Assembly (NCBI GenBank): GCA_026225945.1
Contig: JAMJFZ010003716.1
Location: 1-64,000 of the forward strand
From: Cricetomys ansorgei
Lineage: Eukaryota; Chordata; Mammalia; Rodentia; Nesomyidae
DNA length: 64,000 bases
Direction: 5' to 3'
Below are positions 52,565 to 61,779 of this stretch, one piece after another (the stretch's first letter is position 1; every line of letters begins with the position of its first letter). The position numbers and the translations under genes were made by a program. The notes beneath the pieces are model-generated. The model saw only the letters and a list, made by a program, of their open reading frames with translations. It was not told the origin of the DNA and made no database searches.

Positions 52565-53583
52565 AGATATTGTTGGGACCTCTGCAAAAACCAGGGCCTG
52601 CAGAGTAACAGTTGTTTGAGGCAAAAGGAAAATCCCCGTGTTGGTTCAAACTTCTAGAGTGTGACAATAGGCAGTTTGACATATTTAAACAGAGTACAGC
52701 TTTGGGAAGAAGTTTCCTCATGACAAATATCAAAATAAACCTTAAGGAGTGACTATACTGAAGCTCTTTTGCAAAGTATATGTGACCAAGAATAGGTTCT
52801 ATTGACTGGGAAACAAGGTTCATAAAGATCTAAGGAGGAAATCTGGCATAAACATGAACAGTGTGGGGGATTCAGATGAGGCCTGGCCTTGCGCAGAGCA
52901 GATCACCAGCCTCTTTAACTATAGGCATTCCAAGATTTGTGGGTAAAATCAGGTTTACCTCTCTTCCTTTGAAAAGACAAACCTTCATGTTTAACATTCG
53001 TGGTTTGCCTAGGGCTTTTCTGTAAACACAGGGACCTGGTGTCCTCTAAACTGTATTTTAAATGAAGTTCAAATTATGGTGACATATCTCTTTAAGTGTC
53101 ACTCCTTTTGTCACATTTTGAAGACACAAGGATAAGAAATAAATGAAGAAGAGTCGTCTTATTGGAGACAGTGTGTCATTGGGAGCAGGTGTTGAAGTTT
53201 CAATACTATGTGGCTGCTCTCAGTGTGTCTGTCTCTATCTCTCACACTCTGACTCATATTTGTGTCTCAAGATGTGACCTCTTACCTCCTGCTCCAGCAG
53301 GTATTAGTCAGGGTTCTCAAGAGGAAACAAATTATACATATTATATAACTATGATACATAAGTTTTATATTCTATCAGTTTTGTTATATATTATGTAAGA
53401 GATAATAAAATCTATTATATGGTATATACTTATAATATATATTATAATCTTGAATAATATTATGTATATTATGTTGTATTATATTTTCATATGTAAATGT
53501 ATGTAGGGTATTTATTTCATATATATATTATATATTTTTTAATATCTATAATATATATATATTTATATATTTTTATATATATA

Positions 53584-53647
<64 letters not shown>

Positions 53648-54960
53648 GATTTACAGGCCAACTAGTCCACCAAGGGCTGTTTTCCAATGGAAAGTTTAAG
53701 AATCCAGTAGTTGTTCAATCCATGAGGCTGGATGATTCAAGGCTAGATGTCTCAACTGGTCTTCATTATATTGGAATCCTGAAAAAAGTGATGTTAATGC
53801 CAGTGAAGAAGTGGACTTTCTACTGAGAGCTACTACAAACAGAGAGAAAACAAGTGTCCTTCCAATACATCCTTTGTATAGGCTACCAGCAGAAGGCATG
53901 GTTACAGTGTATCTTCCCACCTCAAAAGATCTGGATTAAAGGTGTATCTTCTCCCCTAAAAGATCTGGATTAGAAGTGGGTCTTCCCACTTCCCATGATG
54001 AGATTAATTAAAAAAATCTCTCACTTTTGGGTTTTAGTTAATTGCAGATGGACTCAAGTTGACAACAAGTAACAGCCATCTAAAAAGACCCCATCCTGCC
54101 TGCCTGCTGCCCTGCTCCCCACTGTGGCGGTCATGAATTCTAACCCTTTGAACTGTAAGCCTCAAAGTGAACACTGTCCTAAGGTGCCTCAGCCATGGTA
54201 TTTTGTCACAACGATGGAAAGTGACTAAGACAGAAACTGGTGCTTGAGCCACCACGTCTGGATTACACAGTCCTGAGGGTCCACCTCAGTGTTCCACCCT
54301 TGCTATACAAGCACTGAACCCATTTCCCAGATCTAAAGACTTTCAGCATCGAATTCAGGGGGTGCTGGGCCAATAGCAGAGGTCTTTAATGATATCCTAA
54401 CTCAAATGGCGACTTCCTGAGGAGGTCTGGTGAGAGAGAGACTCCTGGAAGGGAGGCCATGGATGGATCAGATCAGCACTGGGAAAAGCACTCAGCCTGT
54501 TGAGTAACAGAATGTGTAATCTAGAGACAAAGCGGCAGCAGCAGAGCCCTCTGCTGCTGACTAGTTAAAGTGCAGTGAGTGTGGGCCAGTATTCTGCCTG
54601 GCTCTGACCTGAACCCTTCCCATCCCTTCCCTGCTGCTGGGAGATCTTGATTGTGGCAGCTGCCTGAACTGCAGCTTCCTTCCTGTTCTCCTCCTGCAGG
54701 AGCCCAAGTCCAGTTTCAGGGGAACAGTGCAGTTCTGTCCCTCACCTTGTTTTTCCTTACCTTTGGACCACAGCTGCCACTCAGGCAAAACCCAGCCAGG
54801 AGCTCAGGTGTGGGAGGAGCCATGGAGAGGCCTTTCTTTCCATCAGAGGCAGAGTTCCTGAGGGTTGGGATCATGTTGAGTGATTGTTACCTGAGCCTGA
54901 ACAAGTGACATAACTAGTTCCTGTAGGCCTGAAGAGTGTCCCAGGCTCCTGGAAAGGCAG
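52565..54960. other. Block B-specific insertions
   Basis: 52571-53075 starts TGTTGGGACC and is absent from block A; it may be an LTR, but I found no duplication. 53306-53995 is a dispersed-repeat-like segment starting 'ttagtcagggttctcaagag', containing TA (53588-53624) and GA (53625-53648) runs and 'caagaatccagtagttg'-like text. 54000-54250 looks like a second DNA-transposon fragment. No gene is seen. Confidence 0.45.
53588..53648. repeat. (TA)n-(GA)n microsatellite
   Basis: TA run switching directly to a GA run, embedded in about 250 bases of AT-rich DNA. Confidence 0.95.
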
Positions 54961-55153
54961 AGCTAACCCAAGGTGACTGACTGCCTCTGGTAGAAGAGCC
55001 CAGATGCAGTGGTACTCCATTGGTGGATATTTCTGCAGGTCCTCTTTCTCAGTTCCTGCCCTCAGAGTTTGAACTTTGATTACTTTCCTTGCTCTCTTGA
55101 GGTCAGAGGTCGTGACTGAATTCTCAGCGCAATATTCTGGCCTGCCATTCCTC

Positions 55154-55409
55154 CTCTCTGTTAAGAATTACAAAAAGGTGCCTGGCCACACTCCAAGACC
55201 CTGTTTATGGGAACTCGCTCACTCTCCACCCGCCAGCTCTGGGGACACTTGCACCTTCTTTTGACAGCTACTAGAATGGTACCACCTGCAAACCCTTTAC
55301 CTGAGCTCTACCTGCCCCCAGCCACAAGTCCTGGGTGGTCAGCAGGGGATTACTGTCAAATTCCTATTTAAACCCCAGTGGGCAGCTGTCTCTCCCCCAC
55401 CCTGTATGC

Positions 55410-55444
<35 letters not shown>

Positions 55445-55604
55445 TTCTCTCCCCACAAGCACAGGCTCACCTCATCCCCGCTCCTCTCCCTCCCCCTCCT
55501 TCCCCCACTGGGAAGCTGCCATTGCCTCCCATCCAACCCCAATAAACCCCCTGCCTGAGACCTTGTCGCGGGGTGGTGGTGTCGTGCCCATTTCTATCAC
55601 TCTC
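55154..55604 (+). mobile_element. Solo LTR abutting the 5' exon of the next TRIM copy
   Basis: The LTR proper is 55159-55599 (441 bases), TGTTAAGAATT to TTTCTATCA, flanked by CTCTC on both sides (55154-55158 and 55600-55604). Block A has the empty site with one CTCTC ('tggctcctctccacagac', near 26313-26330), so the insertion is seen directly. A TATTTAAA box (about 55365) and AATAAA (about 55541) are in sense orientation; a TG/TA run lies inside. It ends about 93 bases before the donor of the 5' exon. Confidence 0.88.
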
Positions 55605-55692
55605 CGCAGACTCAGGGCCTTTTGGTTGTTCTCTGAAGGCGCGAAAGCAGTTTCAGAGTTTGGAAGAATTCAGAAGCATAAACTCTACTCAG
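55605..55692 (+). other. Noncoding 5' exon of the next Trim30-like copy (predicted)
   Basis: Aligns with 26331-26418 and keeps the donor (CTCAG then GTGAGT at 55693). Preceded by CTCTCCGCAG, which may be an acceptor. The coding exons it would join lie beyond the right window edge, past the provirus. Confidence 0.5.
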
Positions 55693-58427
55693 GTGAGTTG
55701 GATTTGAAACTCAGAAGGGGCAGGGAAAGGCCAAACTGGCTTCCTGCTGAGTGCTCTAGGGATGGGGGAGGGGAGCACTGAGGGAGACAGGTTTCAAGAA
55801 CCAGAGAGGTCCAGTTGTTCTGCAGGTGGAGTTTGCTCTCTTCTTTACTAATGCTTAATTTCCAGTTGCACCAAGAATCCCCACTTGGAAGGCAGACATC
55901 GTGTCCCCCAATTGCTGTGTTTACTGAAGGAGTAAAGCCAGAGTGGTGTTTGAAATTTAAGTTTAAGGTCTCTCTGTGTAATAGTATTTATCAATGACTT
56001 GATTTATTCCCTTTCCTCTGTGTCTGTGATTATGAGACCTTGCCTTTCTGCTGCCTCCTGTTTTCCTGTACTAAAACAACCTTAAGTGTATACGGAATTG
56101 CTAATGCCTCTTAAAAATGTTTACCCTTGCCTGGACTTTCCCTTGGGCCATGTCTGCCATGCTTAAATGAAGTTCAGCCCAGGCTAGCAATTCTAGCTAC
56201 AAAGAAAGCTGAAGCAGGAAGGTCCAAAGCCCAAGGCCTGCCTGGGGACTTAATAAGACCATATCTAAAAAGGAAGAAAAAAATAATCACAGTGTGTAGC
56301 TTATTATGGGGAAAGTTGGTGAAGCAGTCTATGTGGGGGCGCCTTCAGGTGAGCACCCGACAGACCCAAAGAAAGAGAGAGGATGGGAAAGGGTGAAGAG
56401 AGCTAGGGGTGTGGAGGGAAGGGGGAGAGAGAGAATGTGAACACTGCAGGAGCACAATTACAGCTGTTCTATTTCTTTGGGACATGATACCATTCCGCAG
56501 CCCAGGCTGACCTCCTGTAACTGCCCTGTGTCAGCCTCTCCAGCCACTGGGTTTACAGGAGAACAGTACTGTCTCAGGACCTTCCTACCTTGCAATAAAC
56601 AATGTGAGCTCCTGGTTGATTTAGTGATATGCAAAACTGAAACTTGTCTGCTGAGAGAGAGGTCTTGAAGACCATGAGAGAAGAACTTGGAGCAAGGAAT
56701 CCCAGCTTCTCCCAAGCTAATGTAGGCATCCGAAGACACAGACCAGTTCTTCCTGTGTTCAGGTTGACTTTGAGGATTCTCACCAGTCCATTCTCTTCCC
56801 TTTTCTCTTTGTTCTCTCCTGCTCTTGGTCAGTTGTGGACACCTCTCTTCTGAACTGAGGCATAACTCTCATCACCACCATATGTTCTGGGATATTACAA
56901 GGCACATAGGAGCGTTGTCCAGTTTTTAAATTTGCCAATACACAGGGAGTTGATGCACATAAAACTGCTTAGTAAAGGAATCCTGAGTCAACTTATCGCC
57001 CAGCCTGATTGAAAAAGTACCATTTCTCACAAGACATCAGTAATTTGAAGTTTCATCATCCTTTAAGGAACAGTTTTACAACAATCACAAAAGAAACAAG
57101 TTTCTTTTGTAGCCTTACTGTTTGAATTGAACAAAGCTAGCTATCATACCTTAGTTTCTGTTTTTTAAGAAGATACATTTTTTTTTTTTGAATTGTGTGT
57201 TTGTGTGTCTGCCTATGTATATGCGTATGTAGGGATGGCGGTGGTGTTCAGAAGAGCTAGATTCCCTGAAGCTGGAGTCACAGGCAGTTGTGAATTCTGG
57301 CTGTTGAGGAACGCTTAATGGAATTTCATGTGTGTCTGTGTCTTACCTGGATATATGTCTATGTACTCCTTGAATGCATGTTGCCCATAGATGCCAGAAG
57401 AAGGTGTCAGATGGCCTGCAGTTGGGATTACAGACGATTGTGAATCATCTTGTGGATGCTGGGAACAGTAACAAGGTTCTCTGGAAGAGCAGCCACTACT
57501 CTAAACCACTAGCATCTAGTATATGTATTAACAATATTCAGATCCTTGATCCAGGTATCCTTACTTGTAATTGTGCCAACATGGATTTCTTTTAATCCTT
57601 TCATCGTTTTTGTGTGCAGATATTCCATCTTCCAGTAATTATTTTTTTCAAATCAACTAGTCATTCATTCTTGGCTTGTTGGTTTTTTAAATATAATTAC
57701 TCTTTGTCATATTAAACTTATTTACTCCTTCATTTTCATTTTATGCACATGGGTGCCTTACCTGCATGTATAACTCTGCTCCATGTGCATGCAGTGCCCA
57801 CAGAGGCCAGAAGAGGGTGCCAGGTCCATTGGAACTGGAGGTACAGGCAGTTGTGGGCAGCCATGTGAGGGCTGAAATGGAGCCAAGTCCCTCTGCAAGA
57901 GCTGGTGGTGCTCTTAACCACTTAGCCATCCCCCTTGTCCTTTTTCTGGCTTTCACATGTAACACTGTTTTGCTCTGTGGAGGGGATATCTTGAACTTGC
58001 CGTCCTCTGGCAATAGCCTGGGGTTAGAAGCATGCAACACCCAGTCCAGTCAGTCCCTTAATTTCCTCCTCATGTTCCTCATTATTTGTGCACAGAGATG
58101 TCACTGACTTTTACATATTGGATAGTACGTCTTGCATCTTTACTGAGCTTGTTGGCTTTTCTTTCATTTGTTGAACAATTCTGACTTGCATGACTTTTAT
58201 TTTACTTTTTCATCCAGTCTGCTTGTATTCCTGGTACTCCCCCTGCTGTGTTGATGACAAAAACAGGCATCTTTGATTTATACATGATTTTAAAAATCTG
58301 GCTTTCCATTGTCTTAAGTTTGTTATGACTTGGTGTATTGACGTCAAACAACCCTTGGTAGTAATCATTTTATACATCTAGTGCAGGACTTAACCTAACC
58401 ATGTGAACACATAAATTGTTCCCAGAG
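55693..58427 (+). other. Intron 1 of the next Trim30-like copy, left of the provirus
   Basis: Aligns with 26419-31240 of block A, minus the L1 and URR1 insertions and with a further gap where about 450 bases of block A (30690-31165) have no counterpart. Contains shared reversed SINEs (about 57320-57510 and 57745-57945). No coding sequence. Confidence 0.75.
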
Positions 58428-58777
58428 TGTTGGGAGCCGATATCATTCGCCATTAGAGGATGGCGCAGGCTCCCTGCTTCCTGGATTCCTCACGGGAACG
58501 TTGTTTGCTTTTGCACATGCACTGGCTGTGTGGCTCAAGTTACCCACATGCTAATTGGGGTCGTAAAAACCACCGGTTGAAGGCAGTATACTAATTAGGT
58601 TCTGAAAGAGCACCAATTGGCAGGGAAAGACATTCCCCAGAGCTCTATATAGCCGGGGGGCTTCTAGGCTCGGGGTCTCTTTCCATCTGAAACCTAAAAG
58701 AGCTGTGAATAATAAACTTCCGTCAGAAGGATCCTGTTTTGCCGCGTCTCCTTTATCGGCGAAGGTAGCGCGCGACA
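58428..58777 (+). repeat. 5' LTR of the provirus
   Basis: 350 bases, TG to CA. TATATA box at 58646-58651 and AATAAA at 58711-58716 define a probable U3-R-U5 layout. The first 12 bases match the IAP LTR start; 'attcgccatta' and 'gatggcgc' further in also resemble IAP LTRs, while the rest differs from the mouse consensus I know. Confidence 0.88.
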
Positions 58778-58779
58778 AC

Positions 58780-58797
58780 TGGTGCCGAAACCCGGGA
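58780..58797 (+). other. Primer binding site, tRNA-Phe type
   Basis: 18 bases, TGGTGCCGAAACCCGGGA, complementary to the 3' end of mammalian tRNA-Phe including CCA. Located two bases after the LTR end. tRNA-Phe priming is characteristic of IAP elements. Confidence 0.92.
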
Positions 58798-58904
58798 AGC
58801 TGCCGACTCCTGGGCAGAGGAACAATACAAGGGACCCCCGACCGCTCATCGGAGAGGGATTCAGAACTGACGGCGCGTGGAGCCTAGGCACTTTCCTGCA
58901 AGGT

Positions 58905-59045
58905 ATGGTTGTTCTGAGCGACCCGTTTATTGAGCTCGCTTGTTTCGTTTTGCTTTGTTTTATTTTCATTGTATTATGCTGTTTCTGTGCCAATTGCCAT
59001 AAGCCTGGAAAGGAATGCACGTACCCTTTTTGTGACAGAGATTAA
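58905..59045 (+). CDS. Leader micro-ORF: 46-residue hydrophobic, Cys-rich peptide (unrecognised)
   Basis: An ATG-to-TAA frame between the primer site and gag. It has a short polar start, a hydrophobic stretch of about 17-18 residues (about 11-28) rich in Leu, Phe, Ile and Cys, and a tail with CANCHKPGKEC and YPFC, that is, paired cysteines and a His that could bind metal. The same frame is open upstream to an ATG at 58782. The ATG at 58905 overlaps a donor-like CAAG/GTATGG, so the RNA may instead be spliced here (env-type donor). No family is recognised; it may be chance coding or a real small protein. It ends 62 bases before gag. Confidence 0.35.
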   Translation: MVVLSDPFIELACFVLLCFIFIVLCCFCANCHKPGKECTYPFCDRD

Positions 59046-59107
59046 ATCACTGTAAGTCTCAGGTAAATAACTGAGCAAGCGCTCCCGCTCCTGTAGATAA
59101 AGGAAGC

Positions 59108-61012
59108 ATGGGAAATCAACAGATAAAGCCGATTCTGGATGCAATGCAGGCGTTGCTTAAGCAGAGAGGTTTAAAGATATCTGAAAGGGTGCTGAAAAAT
59201 TTTTTAAAAGAAATAGAAAGAGTAGCACCGTGGTTTGTTGGTACAGGGTCCCTAACTAAGGGCTCCTGGGACAAACTCGGAATAGATCTAGCTAACGAAA
59301 AGGAGAAATCTAGGTTGAGACCAGGCACATGGCCAATTTTTAAAATGATTAGAGCTTGCATAGAGGACGACAGATGCCAAGACAAAGTGAGGGAGGGACA
59401 GCGAGCATTAGCTGATCATCAGGACAGTCTATCAGAAGCAGGAAAGGGAGGGGAAAAGGTAAAAAATAAACTTCCCCAAAGGAAACAAAAAGATAAAAGG
59501 GATCATCAGGATAGTCTATCAGAAGCAGAAAAGGGAGGGGAAAAGGTAAAAAATAAACTTCCCCTAAAGAAACAAAAAGATAAGGATAGAGAAAAACAAG
59601 AAAAGGACAAAGAAGGAGAAAAGCGGGAAAGTAGACAGAGACTGTACCCAGTACTGGATGAGTTTCGAAACCTTAGAGTGGAGTCCTCCTCCTCTGAGGA
59701 GACGTCCTCGGAGGGGGAGGAATCTAAAACTAGTTCAGGAGAAGAGGAAGAGGAAGTACTGGACCCAACAGAAAGAACAGAGTTAGAAGAGGAAGCTGCT
59801 AGGTATGAACAAAGAAGATATGGACCCGATCCTCCTTATGCACCCACGTGTAGTCCAACAGCGCCACCTTTGGAGGAACTAATGGTGGTGCACCCAAAAA
59901 TTAAGAAAAAGAGGGACAACATGAAGGTAACAAATTCTCTTATTTCAGACAAAGAAAGAAAGAAGATTAGAGCTGCCTTTCCAGTATGGGAAGAAGCAGG
60001 ACAAAGACAGTATTCTCAGCTAGATTTGAAACAATTAAAGGCCTTAGTAGATGCAGTTCAGACATATGGAGTCACGGCCTCATTTACTGTGGCATTGGTT
60101 GAAAGACTTACCGCCTCAGCAATGACTCCAGATGATTGGTACAACACTGTTAAAGCAAGTCTCACGATGGGACAATATTTAGACTGGAAATCCATTTTCC
60201 AGGATCTTTGTATGAGTCAGGCTAGAAAAAATGCAGCGGATCAGCATCCTCAATGGAATTTTGATATGCTTACAGGACAAGGTCAATGGGCTGCAAATCA
60301 AACAGTTTTTCCATCTCAAGTATATGAACAGATTAATCATGCTGCAGTTAAGGCATGGAAGAGTTTGCCCAATAAGGGACAAGTAGCAGGCAATTTAACA
60401 AAAATTATTCAGGGCCAAAATGAGCCATTTGCAGATTTTGTAGCCAGAATGATGGAAGCTGCAGCAAAAATATTTGGAGATTCTGAAACGGCTTTGCCAC
60501 TGATAGAACAATTAGTTTTTGAACAATGTACAAAAGAATGTAGAAATGCTATTACACCATGGAAAGGAAAAGGTCTTAATGCTTGGATGAAAGCATGTAG
60601 AGAGATAGGAGGACCCTTAACAAACTCAGGATTAGCTGCTGCAATTTTATCCGCACAAAAGAGTAATGCTATAAAGTGCTACAAGTGCGGTAAAGCTGGT
60701 CATGTCCAGAGACAATGTCGAGATAATGTCAAAGACAATCAAAATGAAGGGAGGAAACAGCCAGGAATGTGCCCTAGATGTAAAAAAGGGAGACATTGGG
60801 CAGGTGAATGCAGATCAGTCAGAGACATCAAAGGGAGACCTCTTACTGAACAGTCAAAAAACGGGCAGAGGGGCCCCCGTCCCCAGGGCCCTCAAATGTA
60901 TGGGGCAGTAGAGGAGACACCACTCCACGGGTCTGTGAAAGCAGCATCATCAGGAGGGTCACCTCCGGATCAGCAGGGTTGGACTTGCACTCCACCACCA
61001 GAGCAGTACTAA
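59108..61012 (+). CDS. gag: Provirus gag polyprotein, intact
   Basis: 634 residues. A Gly at position 2 after the start Met (MGNQQ) suggests N-myristoylation; the ATG has A at -3 and G at +4. Matrix is roughly 1-100, then a charged region with a 29-residue tandem duplication (about 103-131 and 132-160), an acidic Glu/Ser stretch, a PTAP late-domain motif (residues 250-253, ESCRT/TSG101 recruitment in other retroviruses), capsid with a major-homology-type motif (QGQNEPFADFVARM), and nucleocapsid with two CCHC fingers (C524-C537 and C555-C568). No stop or frameshift interrupts it. Confidence 0.93.
   Translation: MGNQQIKPILDAMQALLKQRGLKISERVLKNFLKEIERVAPWFVGTGSLTKGSWDKLGIDLANEKEKSRLRPGTWPIFKMIRACIEDDRCQDKVREGQRALADHQDSLSEAGKGGEKVKNKLPQRKQKDKRDHQDSLSEAEKGGEKVKNKLPLKKQKDKDREKQEKDKEGEKRESRQRLYPVLDEFRNLRVESSSSEETSSEGEESKTSSGEEEEEVLDPTERTELEEEAARYEQRRYGPDPPYAPTCSPTAPPLEELMVVHPKIKKKRDNMKVTNSLISDKERKKIRAAFPVWEEAGQRQYSQLDLKQLKALVDAVQTYGVTASFTVALVERLTASAMTPDDWYNTVKASLTMGQYLDWKSIFQDLCMSQARKNAADQHPQWNFDMLTGQGQWAANQTVFPSQVYEQINHAAVKAWKSLPNKGQVAGNLTKIIQGQNEPFADFVARMMEAAAKIFGDSETALPLIEQLVFEQCTKECRNAITPWKGKGLNAWMKACREIGGPLTNSGLAAAILSAQKSNAIKCYKCGKAGHVQRQCRDNVKDNQNEGRKQPGMCPRCKKGRHWAGECRSVRDIKGRPLTEQSKNGQRGPRPQGPQMYGAVEETPLHGSVKAASSGGSPPDQQGWTCTPPPEQY
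59414..59587 (+). repeat. 87-base tandem duplication inside gag
   Basis: Two adjacent copies start at 59414 and 59501, both with GATCATCAGGA at the start, differing at only a few positions. The period is 29 codons, so the frame is kept. Encodes a Lys/Glu-rich linker segment. Confidence 0.93.
60856..60893 (+). promoter_or_regulatory. gag-pro -1 ribosomal frameshift signal
   Basis: Slippery heptamer A AAA AAC at 60856-60862 in the gag frame, a 5-base spacer, then a GC-rich stem (60868-60876 pairing with 60886-60893, one bulged G, 9-base loop). The -1 frame is open from here into the dUTPase-protease frame. The same heptamer is used at gag-pro in mouse mammary tumour virus. Confidence 0.88.
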
Positions 61013-61779
61013 CTCCTACCATGGGGTGTCAGCCTATCCCCTCGGATCTGCATGGTCCGTTACCTCCTGACACCGTAGGATTGGTTATTGGCAGATCATC
61101 CACTACCTTGAGAGGATTAGTAGTGCATCCAGGAGTCATTGATCAGGGCTATGAAGGATGCATAAAGATCATGTGCTCTTCCCCCCGAGGAATAAGTTCT
61201 ATCTCTCCTGGGGATAGAATAGCTCAGCTTCTTGTTCTCCCCAGTCTACATAACATGTTTCCAAGCAAAGATCAGGTCAGAGGAAACCGGAGATTTGGGT
61301 CCTCAGGAGGAGGCCATACCTTTTTATCATTAGAGCTAGATAGGAGACCAACTCTGGAGCTAACAATTGAAGGAAGAATGTTCACAGGGTTGTTAGATAC
61401 TGGAGCAGATACCACCATTATTTCAACTACTTGGTGGCCTCTGGAATGGCCTGTAAATCAGTCAGAGCAGTCTCTACAGGGTTTAGGGTATGAAGCTGCT
61501 CCCAATGTCAGTGCTAAAACGCTGCATTGGGAAGATCCAGAAGGAAGAAAAGGCATTGTTATCCCATACGTCCTGCCACTTCCTATTAACTTATGGGGAA
61601 GAGATGTTCTTAAGCAAATGGACTTTAGACTTACAAATGATTATTCCCCCCAAAGTCAAAACATGATAAAAAAGATGGGATGTGTGCCAGGAAGAGGTTT
61701 AGGGAAGGCTTTACAGGGGCGTACCAGTCCAATACCTATAAAAAATAAACAAGACAAGACAGGACTGGGTTTTTCCTAG
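60862..61779 (+). CDS. pro: Provirus dUTPase-protease frame, intact
   Basis: Reached by -1 shift from gag. An N-terminal dUTPase domain ([10 protein letters not shown] motif, later [11 protein letters not shown] and a degenerate GSSGG end) is followed by an aspartic protease with the active-site DTGAD (61396-61410) and a C-terminal G-patch ([16 protein letters not shown]). The dUTPase limits uracil incorporation and the protease processes Gag/Pol in related viruses. A conventional ATG (61021) exists but is not expected to be the start. Confidence 0.9.
   Translation, partial: RAEGPPSPGPSNVWGSRGDTTPRVCESSIIRRVTSGSAGLDLHSTTRAVLTPTMGCQPIPSDLHGPLPPDTVGLVIGRSSTTLRGLVVHPGVIDQGYEGCIKIMCSSPRGISSISPGDRIAQLLVLPSLHNMFPSKDQVRGNRRFGSSGGGHTFLSLELDRRPTLELTIEGRMFTGLLDTGADTTIISTTWWPLEWPVNQSEQSLQGLGYEAAPNVSAKTLHWEDPEGRKGIVIPYVLPLPINLWGRDVLKQMDFRLTNDYSPQSQNMIKKMGCVPGRGLGKALQGRTSPIPIKNKQDKTGLGFS

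Larger units (their letters stand above)
46910..58427 (+). repeat. Block B: diverged tandem copy of block A (23400-31260)
   Basis: Colinear segments match by eye: 46910-47756 with 23400-24248 (TRIM 3' flank), 52095-52560 with 25450-25970 (SINE cluster), 54965-58427 with 26140-31240 (5' exon and intron 1). Differences are lineage-specific insertions: LTR 55159-55599 and the 52.57-54.96 kb material in B; L1 and URR1 in A. This is the signature of tandem duplication of a whole TRIM unit, so another Trim30-like coding region is expected to the right of the window. Confidence 0.85.

Noticed and set aside
52571..53075. Solo LTR starting TGTTGGGACC
   Set aside because: Absent from block A so it is an insertion, but the flanks (AGATAT and TATCTC) do not match, and no clear TATA/poly(A) order is visible.
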